Of a DNA stretch of 64,000 nucleotides, positions 27,215 to 36,597 are shown one piece after another (position 1 is the stretch's first letter; the number at the start of each line of letters is the position of its first letter). The notes under the pieces were generated by a model, which was not told the DNA's origin, ran no database searches, and saw only the letters and a list, made by a program, of their open reading frames with translations. The position numbers were made by a program, and so were the translations under genes. The stretch lies in contig DATNQD010000081.1 in assembly GCA_036702865.1 (NCBI GenBank), positions 124,001-188,000 of the forward strand, given 5' to 3'. The DNA is from Trichocoleus sp. (GTDB taxonomy: Bacteria; Cyanobacteriota; Cyanobacteriia; Elainellales; Elainellaceae).

Positions 27215-29848
27215 TCAGCGCACATATGCCACCGTGACCCCGGTTCCTCCATCTGCCTGATCCGCAAATTCAAAATGCGAAATATGAGGATGGCGCTTAA
27301 GGAATTCCTGAATGCCGTGCTTCAGTTTACCTGTGCCATGTCCGTGAATAATCCAGAGTGGTCCGGGTTCTGCTTTGCCGATCGAACCTTCCAGATCCAT
27401 TTCCGCATCCGCAACTCGTTTGCCCCGCAGATCGATCGTATTGCGCGATGTCCGGACGGCAGGGGTTGGCGGAGCGGGGGTTGGCGGGGGAGCAGGCGCA
27501 GGCTTTGGCTTTTCGGGAAGTTCTGCTTTTTCACCCTGAAGCGACTCTACATCTGCTAAAGAGACGGTCATTTTCATCAGACCAAATCTGACAGTCAGTT
27601 CGCCATCACTATCCGGATTGCTCAACACCTCAGCCGTTTGACCTAAGCGCGGAATCTTGATTCGATCGCCCACCTGGGGACGGAATCCCGGTTTTGGCTT
27701 CACGGGTTTTTGCTGAGAAGGAAGACGCTGCGCCGCAATTTGACCCAGTGCCTCGGTTGCCTGCTGAGCATCTTGAGCCGTTGGCGTGCCTTTTTGCAAG
27801 CGACGAATCACCTGAGCAATTTCTGCTTTTGCCTGAACAATGGCTTGCTGCACGGTCTGTTCTTGCTGCTGCTGCAACTCTCGCTCTCGCTGTTGGAGCA
27901 TTTCCGCCTTGCGCGACACCTCGCGATGCAACCGTTCTGCTTGATTGACCAATTGCTGTGCTGCCTCGGCTCTTTCTTCCTGCTGCCGTCGCTGTGCCTC
28001 TAGTCCGGCGATCACCTCATTCACTTCCGCTGCTGCACCCATGCCGACATAATGCTGCGCCTCATCTACCACTTCTGATTTAAGCCCTAAGCGTCGGGCA
28101 ATCGTCAGCGCATTCGATCGCCCCGGAATCCCCCAGAGCAGCCGATAAGTAGGCGACAGCGACACATCATCAAATTCCACCGAAGCATTCTCAAACCGAT
28201 CGTCTTGATACTTGAGTGCCTTCAGTTCGCCAAAGTGAGTTGTGGCAATTGTCAACACCGCATGATCTGCCAAATGTTTGAGCAGCGCGATCGCCAGGGC
28301 ACTTCCCTCAGAAGGATCGGTTCCGGCTCCCACTTCATCTAACAGAATCAGGGTGTTGGAGAGGGGTGAGGGGTGAGGGGTGAGGGGTGAGGGAGATTGA
28401 TCTATCTCTGCATTTTCCTCTGCCTGTTCGCTCTCCGCGTCTTCCCTTTCTTGCGTCTCTGTGTCTTTCTGATCTGCCTCGACTTGATCTGCCCCAGCTT
28501 GATCTGTCTCAATTTGATCTGCCCCGATAGCCGTTAAGATCCGACCAATTCGGCGGATATGCCCTGAGAAGGTCGAGAGGCTTTGCTGGAGAGATTGTTC
28601 ATCCCCAATGTCTGCAAGGATCTGATCGAACCAGGGAATTTCGACGGGTTCTTTTGCCGGGACGAATAGCCCAACTTTTGCCATCAGTGCAGCAAGCGCC
28701 AATGTCTTGAGCGTGACGGTTTTGCCACCTGTGTTAGGTCCCGTGATTGCCACAACCCGAATTCGTGGATGAATGACGAGATCGATCGGCACCACTGCCC
28801 GACCCTGCTCATGCTGCTGCTGCCAGATCAATAGCGGGTGACGCAGTTGCCGTAATACGATCAGTTCAGGTTGCAGGTTCTCCGCGTTTTCTGAGCCAAA
28901 TGGCACAAACCTGGGCGGATTTGCCCCTAGCCAGTAGGAGTAACGAGCGCGAGCAGTAGCTAAATCAAGCGTAGTGACGATCGCCAAAAGTCGCTCTAGA
29001 TCCGCTTGCACTTCGGCAATTTTCTCAGTCAAAACCCGCCGGACTTCTTCTTCTTCGCGTTGCTCCTGGCGGATTAGTTGCCGTAACTGGTTTCCTGAAT
29101 TAACGATCGCATGAGGCTCAACGTATAGCGTGACCCCACTGGTCGAAGTATCGTGAACAATGCCCGGAATTGCGTCTCTGTGCGAAGCTTTCACCGGAAT
29201 CACAAACCGATCGCCCCGTTGCGTAATCAGGGGTTCTTGCACTGCATTCGAGTGTCGCTGAAGCAGGCGCTGTAGCCCTTCATAAATTCGATCTCTAACC
29301 TGCCGGATCTGCTGCCGAATGCCTTCAAGTTTGGGGTTAGCGCGATCGGTAACTCTGCCGCGATCATCAATGCAGCGATGAATCTCCTGCTCAATTTCTG
29401 GATAGGTTCGCAAATCCGCAACGAGGTCATTAAGAACCGTGAGATCAGGTTGGTTGTCGATTATGCGCCGCAGTTGTCTTGCCCCGTAAAGAGTCGTGGC
29501 GATATCTAGCAATTCAGTCCCCGAGAGAATGCCACGCAGTTCGGCTCGTTCGAGCGATTCGCCAATATCATGAACACCATCAAACGACAGACCTCCCGCC
29601 AGCTTGTTCTCTAGCTGATAAGCCTCTTTCGTTTGGGCAAGCAAAGCCTCACTTTCAGCGATCGAAGTGGGAATTTTCAGGTGAGTGGCGGCGGTTGTTC
29701 CTAGCTTAGTCGCCGCAAAAGTAGCGAGGTGTTGACAGAGCCTCGACCATTCGAGCAGTTCTAGCGTCTCAGTTTGAATCAATTTGGTTAACAGGGATGG
29801 GAATCGGGAAAGCGTTGCCGTGGTTGAGGCTGAACATTTTTTGCTCAT
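27215..29848 (-). CDS. mutS2: MutS2 ATPase/endonuclease with repeat-derived insertion
   Basis: The product is 877 residues from the ATG at 29848, which has GGGAGA six bases before it (a longer frame reaches 29905). It has the MutS2 core, Walker A GPNTGGKTVTLKT, Walker B LILLDEVGAGTDP, a long coiled coil (about residues 590-680) and a C-terminal Smr nuclease domain (IDLRGKRVADAE...IIHGHGTGKL). MutS2 acts on branched DNA or collided ribosomes, depending on the organism. Between IRRIGRILTAIGAD and NTLILLDEVG lies an extra ~60-residue acidic and Ser/Pro-rich stretch absent from ordinary MutS2. Part of it is encoded by a heptanucleotide repeat at 28361-28394. Confidence 0.93.
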   Translation of the reverse strand: MSKKCSASTTATLSRFPSLLTKLIQTETLELLEWSRLCQHLATFAATKLGTTAATHLKIPTSIAESEALLAQTKEAYQLENKLAGGLSFDGVHDIGESLERAELRGILSGTELLDIATTLYGARQLRRIIDNQPDLTVLNDLVADLRTYPEIEQEIHRCIDDRGRVTDRANPKLEGIRQQIRQVRDRIYEGLQRLLQRHSNAVQEPLITQRGDRFVIPVKASHRDAIPGIVHDTSTSGVTLYVEPHAIVNSGNQLRQLIRQEQREEEEVRRVLTEKIAEVQADLERLLAIVTTLDLATARARYSYWLGANPPRFVPFGSENAENLQPELIVLRQLRHPLLIWQQQHEQGRAVVPIDLVIHPRIRVVAITGPNTGGKTVTLKTLALAALMAKVGLFVPAKEPVEIPWFDQILADIGDEQSLQQSLSTFSGHIRRIGRILTAIGADQIETDQAGADQVEADQKDTETQEREDAESEQAEENAEIDQSPSPLTPHPSPLSNTLILLDEVGAGTDPSEGSALAIALLKHLADHAVLTIATTHFGELKALKYQDDRFENASVEFDDVSLSPTYRLLWGIPGRSNALTIARRLGLKSEVVDEAQHYVGMGAAAEVNEVIAGLEAQRRQQEERAEAAQQLVNQAERLHREVSRKAEMLQQRERELQQQQEQTVQQAIVQAKAEIAQVIRRLQKGTPTAQDAQQATEALGQIAAQRLPSQQKPVKPKPGFRPQVGDRIKIPRLGQTAEVLSNPDSDGELTVRFGLMKMTVSLADVESLQGEKAELPEKPKPAPAPPPTPAPPTPAVRTSRNTIDLRGKRVADAEMDLEGSIGKAEPGPLWIIHGHGTGKLKHGIQEFLKRHPHISHFEFADQADGGTGVTVAYVR
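28361..28394. repeat. heptanucleotide repeat (GAGGGGT x4) inside mutS2
   Basis: Four exact GAGGGGT units are followed by a partial GAGGGA. Read on the coding (minus) strand it gives SPSPLTPHPSPL. Seven is not a multiple of three, so losing or gaining one or two units would shift the mutS2 frame. Three units would keep it. Confidence 0.9.
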
Positions 29849-29905
29849 CAAATCTCCCAACACTGGGAAACTTTGAAGATTCATCTCTCCAGCGAATGGA
29901 GACAA

Positions 29906-30579
29906 TCGAGCAAAAGCTCAGCCTTTGTGAATTTAATTAAACTACCTTGATCCTATTTTAGCTGAACCCCTCGCCTCGTATTGGGGAATGTATTGGGGAA
30001 TCCGCCCTGCGACAGACCGAAAATTGTCATGGCACCCTTTGAAGCGATCGTCCTCTACATAATTCCGACTGAAACTAACTTAATCCAGGCATGAACAGGC
30101 ATGAAATAGTCTTAACGGCTCTGTGGGATGTTATCGAGTTGGAAACAACCTTCGTACAGTCCATCCCCGATCACAAGAAACGATGACAACACTGCAAATC
30201 TGTGGGGAAGATAAAAGGTGTTCTGAATCCCGGACAGCGAGTTCGCCATATTGCGCTGCTGAATGCTCAGGGAGAAGGCTCACCCCAAAATTAAAATTTG
30301 AGAGCAATCATCAACTACTTAAAAAAAGATGCGAATAAACTCGTTGTTCAAAGGTCAAATCTTTAATTTAATTTGTAGTTCGTTGAAGCGTAAACTGAAT
30401 CGATCGATTCCATGATTTAGAAAAGATTTTGAGTCAGCATTACTTCTAATCTCTTGTTTTTAGAACCCCATCGATCGTAATTCAATTAGCTGGCTCTCGC
30501 AGCAGACCTCACCTTGCACTAGAAATAAAGATACAATTTTTAACTGGACACCTCCAAAAATCAGAAGGACATAGAACCG
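29906..30579. other. 0.67 kb region without an intact gene
   Basis: The left part contains the mutS2 upstream region, with a tandem GTATTGGGGAAT word (two copies near 29977-30001). The right part (30300-30579) is AT-rich promoter DNA for the peroxiredoxin gene. A possible small broken reading frame lies at 30183-30294. No RNA gene or terminator is recognised. Confidence 0.5.
30183..30294 (+). pseudogene. possible remnant of a small protein gene
   Basis: The ATG at 30183 opens MTTLQICGED. After a one-base shift near 30207 the next frame reads KIKGVLNPGQRVRHIALL followed by NAQGEGSPQN and a TAA at 30292-30294. The second part looks protein-like (balanced composition, no rare stretches), whereas the in-phase continuation does not. 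No family is recognised, and the evidence is compositional only. Confidence 0.2.
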
Positions 30580-31017
30580 ATGCCTTTATCTGTTGGCGCA
30601 GACGCCCCAAATTTCACTGTTAAAGACACCAATGGCAATACGGTCACTCTGTCTGATTACGCAGGCAAAACCGTTGTGCTGTACTTCTATCCCAAAGATG
30701 ATACTCCCGGTTGCACCAAAGAGGCTTGCAGTTTCCGCGACTACTATGCTGATTATCAGGGCAAAGACATCACTGTATTTGGTGTCAGCATGGACGACGA
30801 AGCTTCTCACCAGGCATTTACTGATAAATTCAGTCTGCCTTTTCCCCTGCTGGCTGATGTGGATGGCGCAATTACCAAAGCCTATGATGTGGATGGCGGC
30901 GGCTACTCCAAGCGTGTTACCTATGTGATCGACGGCACAGGCAAAATCAGCAAAGTTTATGCCACCGTCAACACTGCAACTCACGCCACCGATATTCTGG
31001 CAGAACTGGGCGTATAA
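30580..31017 (+). CDS. PrxQ/BCP-type peroxiredoxin (cytosolic)
   Basis: The product is 145 residues with no signal peptide. The peroxidatic Cys45 and resolving Cys50 are in PGCTKEACSFRD, the classical PrxQ five-residue spacing. The conserved DVDGAITKAYDV and VTYVIDGTGKI segments complete the fold. It reduces hydrogen and alkyl peroxides using thioredoxin; trxA is 1.1 kb away. The leader GAAGGACATAGAACCG contains an AGAAGGA ribosome-binding site. A strong terminator follows at 31097. Confidence 0.95.
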   Translation: MPLSVGADAPNFTVKDTNGNTVTLSDYAGKTVVLYFYPKDDTPGCTKEACSFRDYYADYQGKDITVFGVSMDDEASHQAFTDKFSLPFPLLADVDGAITKAYDVDGGGYSKRVTYVIDGTGKISKVYATVNTATHATDILAELGV

Positions 31018-31096
31018 GCATCTTTGACTAAATTGCCTGAAGAAATTGCAATCGATTCACCGATCGATTCGACAATCCAAAATTAAGGAATACTGG

Positions 31097-31130
31097 GGGT
31101 GGAATAAATTGTCCACCCTTTTTGTTTTTT
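31097..31130 (+). terminator. intrinsic terminator of the peroxiredoxin gene
   Basis: GGGTGGA pairs with TCCACCC across an 8-base loop, followed by TTTTTGTTTTTT. It lies 80 bases after the plus-strand peroxiredoxin stop codon. The T-tract is on the plus strand only. Confidence 0.9.
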
Positions 31131-31197
31131 GATGACCTGAGTCAACCACAACCAAGTCACATCGGCATTAGCACCTGTTTTCGGGTCAGGCTACCCC

Positions 31198-32013
<816 letters not shown>

Positions 32014-32092
32014 TCATCTTAAGGCATTTTGTGACCTCCACGATTGAGAGAAAATTCACTAGGATCGAGAGACAACAACTCCTCAAAACCCT

Positions 32093-32410
32093 ATGGCTAC
32101 TAAACAAGAATTCGGCAGCTTTCAGGAGTTGATCGCAAACTCTGAGTTGCCTGTCTTAGTCGATTTTTATGCAACCTGGTGCGGGCCCTGCCAGATGATG
32201 GCAAAGATTCTGGAACAGGTAAACAGCCAGATGAATCAGCGACTCCGCATCGTCAAAATTGACACGGATAAATATCCTGCGCTGGCATCGAGATATCAGG
32301 TTTCCGCTCTACCAACGCTCATGCTGTTTAAGCAGGGTCAACCGATCGATCGCATCGAAGGCGTACTCACTGCCGACAAACTCATTGCCAGACTCGGAAC
32401 TAAAGCCTGA
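32093..32410 (+). CDS. thioredoxin
   Basis: The product is 105 residues, normal for thioredoxin. The active site WCGPC (Cys30, Cys33) sits in FYATWCGPCQMM, and the cis-Pro is in VSALPTLMLF. It is a general disulfide reductant for enzymes such as the adjacent PrxQ. Cyanobacteria have several classes (m, x, y); this one keeps WCGPC but I cannot place its class securely. Confidence 0.93.
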   Translation: MATKQEFGSFQELIANSELPVLVDFYATWCGPCQMMAKILEQVNSQMNQRLRIVKIDTDKYPALASRYQVSALPTLMLFKQGQPIDRIEGVLTADKLIARLGTKA

Positions 32411-32829
32411 CCGCCCCCAATACTTCCCCAAGAATCAAAGTCCCCCTTAATTGGGGGATTGGGAGGCAAGATAACGTGCATCTGTAACTCAAGAGACAGT
32501 GCGTACAATGAGGAATTGAGGGAAAAACCAACCTGGCGCTCTTAAGCAATCTGTAAAGAACTTCAGTATCAGAAAGTGTTAAGCTTTGTGTCATAAAAGG
32601 GTAGAATATCCTAGTTTCAACCTGCATTTCTCACTTTCGCTGGCAGCCCACAAGAGGCGATCGAGAGCGAAGCGACTATCCCAACAGATGCGCTCAACCC
32701 GTCAGTTTTGTTGAGAATGGCAGAGGGGTTTTAATGCAAGCTAAATCACCTGAATATCCTTGTCACATTTGGGACAGGGCTGAAAATTGCTGCGTGCGAA
32801 AAGGGTGGAGTGCAGGTGTATAGTTCACT
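32411..32829. other. 0.42 kb spacer before desB
   Basis: It carries a short palindromic repeat at 32441-32458 near the trxA end and presumably the desB promoter and 5' leader. I looked for a Yfr1-type RNA (conserved ACTCCTCAC core), since it adjoins trxA in some cyanobacteria, and found none. Confidence 0.5.
32441..32458. repeat. CCCCC/GGGGG palindromic repeat
   Basis: TCCCCC and GGGGGA flank TTAATT, forming a 6-bp stem 30 bases after the trxA stop. This resembles the widespread cyanobacterial 'AAGTCCCCCTTAATTGGGGG' interspersed element. It has no U-tract, so it is not a standard terminator. Confidence 0.6.
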
Positions 32830-33918
32830 GTGGAACCTTTCGTGCAATCTAATTCTGTTCTCGATCCGTTACCAACGCAAAGCCACGCGACTCGAACTGC
32901 TGATCTTCCCTTTACACTCCAGGACGTGAGAGCTGCGATTCCGGCTTGTTGCTTTGAGTCATCTATCTGGAAATCACTGAGTTACTTATTTCTGGATATT
33001 GCTATCATTGCGGCTCTTTATGCAATCGCCTATTCGCTCAATTCCTGGTTTTTCTTCCCCATTTTCTGGCTGATGCAGGGAACCATGTTCTGGGCGCTGT
33101 TTGTCGTTGGGCATGATTGCGGTCACGGTTCGTTCTCCAAGCTGAAATGGCTAAATAGCTTTATCGGGCATCTCTCCCACACCCCAATTCTGGTTCCCTA
33201 TCACGGCTGGCGCATTAGCCATCGCACTCACCATGCCAACACAGGCAACATTGAAACCGATGAAAGCTGGTATCCGATCGTTGAGTCAAAGTACAACCAG
33301 ATGCCGTGGTACGAAAAGCTGGTGCGCTTCTACCTGCACATGTTTGCCTACCCGATTTATTTGTTCCGTCGATCGACTGGCAAAAAAGGCTCTCACTTCC
33401 TGCCCACTAGCCCTCTGTTCCGTCCCTCTGAGAAATGGGATGTGCTGACCAGTTCTGGGCTGTGGGTGCTGATGGTAGGCTTCCTGGGTTGGATCACTTA
33501 TCAGTTTGGCTGGGTCTTTCTGGTGCAGTATTACGTCATGCCTTATCTAGTTTTCGTCGTCTGGCTTGATCTCGTCACCTTCCTGCATCACACAGAGTCA
33601 GATATTCCCTGGTATCGCGGCAAAGACTGGTATTTCTTGAAGGGCGCACTCTCCACGATCGATCGAGACTATGGCTTCATCAACGCGATTCACCACAATA
33701 TCGGTACACACGTCGCCCATCATATTTTCCTGACCATTCCCCACTACCATCTGAAAACAGCAACCGAAGCAATCAAGCCTGTCCTGGGAGACTACTACCG
33801 CTCCTCCAATGAGCCAATCTGGAAAAGTTTCTTTCGCTCCTACTGGTCGTGCCATTTCATCGCCGATCATGGCTCCGGCATCTACTACCAGTCCCCTAGC
33901 AACAAGCGATCGAATTAG
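32830..33918 (+). CDS. desB: omega-3 (delta-15) fatty acid desaturase
   Basis: The product is 362 residues. It has the three His boxes of membrane desaturases: HDCGH, HRTHH and HVAHH. Hydrophobic segments lie around residues 45-85 and 200-245. The wording FLHHTESDIPWYRGKDWYFLKGALSTIDRDYG is typical of cyanobacterial DesB rather than DesA. It adds the omega-3 double bond to membrane lipid acyl chains, a cold response. Translation must begin at the GTG at 32830, since an in-frame TAG lies nine bases earlier and the next Met is within the membrane core. Confidence 0.93.
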   Translation: MEPFVQSNSVLDPLPTQSHATRTADLPFTLQDVRAAIPACCFESSIWKSLSYLFLDIAIIAALYAIAYSLNSWFFFPIFWLMQGTMFWALFVVGHDCGHGSFSKLKWLNSFIGHLSHTPILVPYHGWRISHRTHHANTGNIETDESWYPIVESKYNQMPWYEKLVRFYLHMFAYPIYLFRRSTGKKGSHFLPTSPLFRPSEKWDVLTSSGLWVLMVGFLGWITYQFGWVFLVQYYVMPYLVFVVWLDLVTFLHHTESDIPWYRGKDWYFLKGALSTIDRDYGFINAIHHNIGTHVAHHIFLTIPHYHLKTATEAIKPVLGDYYRSSNEPIWKSFFRSYWSCHFIADHGSGIYYQSPSNKRSN

Positions 33919-33977
33919 TTGATCGAGTTCGTTCTCAATCAATCGACGATTTGAATTAAATTCCTAAATCTCTTATC

Positions 33978-34007
33978 GGGTAGGCTTTCTCGCCTGCCCT
34001 TTTTGTT
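33978..34007 (+). terminator. intrinsic terminator of desB
   Basis: GGGTAGGC pairs with GCCTGCCC (8 bp, one G-T) around TTTCTC, followed by TTTTTGTT. It lies 60 bases after the desB stop codon. Confidence 0.9.
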
Positions 34008-34243
34008 TACGCTTGTCCCGGTTGCCACTGCATCCCAAAAATGCTCCAATTGACCTGAGCCGATCGACTTGAGAGCCAGAATGGAGAAAAACCGAAAAAA
34101 GGCGACCAGGTTGATCGCCCGTGCCAGATCCATATTTAGCGTTTAACATCGCAATCATATCGCTAATTTCCACAGATATAGCAAAAGCTTCGCTTAGAAA
34201 TGCATCTATAATGGGGTACTCAACCACGCAGATGGAAAAACTC

Positions 34244-34843
34244 ATGCTGAAAAACGATCGCTGGATTCTGGAGCAAGCACAGCAAGGGATGATCGAACCT
34301 TTCGAGCCACATTTGATTCGATCGGTTTCGGTGGATGGCAACGGTTTGACGCGCAAAGTCCTCAGTTATGGACTTTCTTCTTATGGCTACGATCTGCGCC
34401 TCTCGCCCGCAGAATTTCTTGTCTTCCGCCACATCCCCGGTACGGTCGTCAATCCCAAACGCTTCAACCGCAACAACCTTGAACCTGTGCCGCTACAGCG
34501 TGATGAAGACGGCGAATACTTTGTGATTCCGGCTCATTCGTATGGGTTAGGCGTGGCACTAGAGCGACTAGAAATTCCTGCGAATATTACCGTAATTTGT
34601 ATCGGCAAAAGCTCTTACGCCAGAGTCGGTTTGATTGCCAACCTGACCCCCGTTGAAGCTTCCTGGCGTGGACATTTGACGCTAGAATTCAGCAACTCCT
34701 CCAGCGCAGATTGCCGGATTTACGCTAACGAAGGAATTGTGCAACTGCTGTTCCTTGAAGGCGAACCCTGCGAAACAACTTATGACGATCGATCGGGCAA
34801 ATATCAAGACCAGCCCCAGCAAGTCACCCTGGCAAAAGTGTAG
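34244..34843 (+). CDS. dcd: dCTP deaminase
   Basis: The product is 199 residues from the ATG at 34244 (MLKNDRWILEQAQQ), close to the usual ~190-200. Earlier in-frame ATGs at 34211 and 34232 are possible but less typical. Catalytic and binding motifs are visible: GKSSYARVGL, VEASWRGHLTLEFSNSS (catalytic Glu region) and the C-terminal LFLEGEPCETTYDDRSGKYQ. It deaminates dCTP to dUTP for dTTP supply. The 3' end is 8 bases from the next gene. Confidence 0.92.
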   Translation: MLKNDRWILEQAQQGMIEPFEPHLIRSVSVDGNGLTRKVLSYGLSSYGYDLRLSPAEFLVFRHIPGTVVNPKRFNRNNLEPVPLQRDEDGEYFVIPAHSYGLGVALERLEIPANITVICIGKSSYARVGLIANLTPVEASWRGHLTLEFSNSSSADCRIYANEGIVQLLFLEGEPCETTYDDRSGKYQDQPQQVTLAKV

Positions 34844-34851
34844 AAATCCGC

Positions 34852-35649
34852 ATGACTGCCGCCGCTGATGCAAATCTGCCGCCCCTCCATGTCCAGAATC
34901 CCTTGGGGCGGTTTTCCGATCGCGCCGCCGACTACGCCAAATATCGACCCACCTATCCCCCAGAGGCCATCGAGCAGATCCTTCAGGGATTGGAACCACC
35001 CAGCCTGCAAGCTGCTGATATTGGTGCTGGAACAGGCATTTCTGCCCGATTGTTAGCAGATCGGGGCATCGGTGTATGGGCAATTGAACCCAACGATGCG
35101 ATGCGATCGAGTGCAGCACCCCACCCCCAAGTCAACTGGATTACAGGCACTGCCGAACAAACCAACCTTGCTGAGGACTTCGTGGAAATTGTCCTCTGTG
35201 CCCAGTCCTTTCACTGGTTTGATAAACAAGCTGCCCTGATTGAGTTTCACCGCATCCTCAAACCAAACGGACGAGTTGCCCTGATGTGGAACGATCGCAA
35301 CCTGGATGACTCTTTCACGCAGGAATATAGCGAAGTGATTGGCAAAGTTGCAGACCGTCAGATTTTTGAGCGGGGCGATCGAAAGTCTCCCGATCGGCTG
35401 GCAGAAAGCCCGCTATTTACCAACTTTCAGCATCATGAGTTCGTCCATGCTTACTCGCTCGATCAAGACAGTTTGATTGGGCTAGTTTTGAGTGCGTCCT
35501 ATATTCCCAAAGCAGGCGCAGCAGCCGAGCAACTCATCATCAATTTGCAAGAACTCTACAACCGATGGGTCGATCGATCAACAGGCTTTGTCTCGCTGTC
35601 CTATCGCACCAGTCTGTACATTGCAGAGCCTGTGAAACAACGCCTTTAG
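34852..35649 (+). CDS. class I SAM-dependent methyltransferase
   Basis: The product is 265 residues. Motif I is ADIGAGTGISARLLADRG near residue 50, and a later motif is RVALMWNDRNLDDSF. The N-terminus FSDRAADYAKYRPTYP is typical of the small UbiE/COQ5-like methyltransferase group. The substrate is not predictable. It follows dcd by 8 bases and may be cotranscribed with it. Confidence 0.9.
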   Translation: MTAAADANLPPLHVQNPLGRFSDRAADYAKYRPTYPPEAIEQILQGLEPPSLQAADIGAGTGISARLLADRGIGVWAIEPNDAMRSSAAPHPQVNWITGTAEQTNLAEDFVEIVLCAQSFHWFDKQAALIEFHRILKPNGRVALMWNDRNLDDSFTQEYSEVIGKVADRQIFERGDRKSPDRLAESPLFTNFQHHEFVHAYSLDQDSLIGLVLSASYIPKAGAAAEQLIINLQELYNRWVDRSTGFVSLSYRTSLYIAEPVKQRL

Positions 35650-35750
35650 CCTCTAGCAGGGTTAGTCCAGTCGGATGAGGGCAACAAAAAAGAGGGACGT
35701 TAGACTGAACAGGTGGGTGAGGAACACTTTTGTGACCTTTTCATTCAATT

Positions 35751-35770
35751 TGTTCAGTCTTTACTGAACA
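35751..35770. promoter_or_regulatory. palindromic operator upstream of the MarR-type gene
   Basis: TGTTCAGT-CTTT-ACTGAACA is a perfect 8-bp inverted repeat, followed by TTTAAAAA and the regulator ATG 8 bases later. A near-identical site precedes the efflux operon at 36478. A half-site ACTGAACA lies at 35704-35711. It is probably the regulator's own operator; if so, transcription of the regulator is autorepressed and its mRNA is nearly leaderless. Confidence 0.7.
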
Positions 35771-35778
35771 TTTAAAAA

Positions 35779-36321
35779 ATGGTATCCTTGGAGTCCAGTA
35801 GTATTCATGATTCACCTGAAGCGTTGACTAAGAATCAGCCTTTTGAACAGACTCGGTTTGTCGAAGAAGTCGGTTTGATGTTCGAGTTGGTTGGAATGCC
35901 TCGAATGTCAGGGCGAATTTTTGGTTGGCTGCTGATTTCTGACCCGCCGCAACAGTCTCACACCGAACTTGCCGAAATATTACAAGCCAGCAAAGGCTCT
36001 ATCAGCACGATGACCCGACTGCTCATCCAGATTGGCTTGATTGAGCGGATTAGTTTACCGGGCGATCGCCGCGACTATTTTCAGATCAAACCCAATGCCT
36101 GGGGGCAGTTGAGTAAACAGCGCATGCAACAAATCACTGCCTTTCGAGAACTGGCAGAACGCGGCATGGAACTGATGGGCAATACACCGCCTCGCCTCAA
36201 GCAACGCTTGAAAGAGATGCATGATATGCATGCATTTTGGGAGCGAGAATTGCCAATTTTGAACGATCGATGGGAAGTAGAACAGCAGCGGCTTCAGCAT
36301 CCTGAAAAAGGAGACAAATAA
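35779..36321 (+). CDS. MarR/GbsR-type transcriptional regulator
   Basis: The product is 180 residues. The winged helix-turn-helix spans about residues 50-105 (HTELAEILQASKGSISTMTR, then wing LPGDRRDYFQIKPNAWG). A C-terminal helical dimerisation region follows. The wording matches the GbsR-like MarR branch. It is likely to control the efflux genes starting at 36598, because both genes carry the same operator. The ATG at 35779 leaves only eight bases after the operator; a TTG at 35824 (before TKNQPFEQTRF) is an alternative start. Confidence 0.88.
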   Translation: MVSLESSSIHDSPEALTKNQPFEQTRFVEEVGLMFELVGMPRMSGRIFGWLLISDPPQQSHTELAEILQASKGSISTMTRLLIQIGLIERISLPGDRRDYFQIKPNAWGQLSKQRMQQITAFRELAERGMELMGNTPPRLKQRLKEMHDMHAFWERELPILNDRWEVEQQRLQHPEKGDK

Positions 36322-36477
36322 TTGACAACAGCTCAAGCTGAGCCAGTTCATCCACCATTACTAGCCGAAAGGGGTAACCCAGTTGGATGAGGTAAGTTAA
36401 TTGTTCATCAGTTAAGTTAGATGCAGCCTAGATAACTCTTTCGTTTCCTAACTTTCTCGTAACTTCTTGCTTCAATC

Positions 36478-36497
36478 CGTTCAGTATTTATTGAACG
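36478..36497. promoter_or_regulatory. second copy of the operator, upstream of the efflux operon
   Basis: CGTTCAGT-ATTT-ATTGAACG has the same layout as the site at 35751, with one mismatch in the arms. It is also preceded by TTCAAT and followed by TTTAAAAA. It lies 100 bases before the adaptor gene, in the position expected for a repressor site. Confidence 0.7.
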
Positions 36498-36597
36498 TTT
36501 AAAAAGTGCTATTGTTAAGTAGTGTTAACTTTTCCTAAAAGACTCGCTGATCAGGTTGCTGTTTTCCCTCCAGGCTCTCTCATTCCCCCAACCCACC

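Noticed and set aside
32411-32829. Yfr1-type small RNA next to the thioredoxin gene
   Set aside because: The conserved ACTCCTCAC core is not present.
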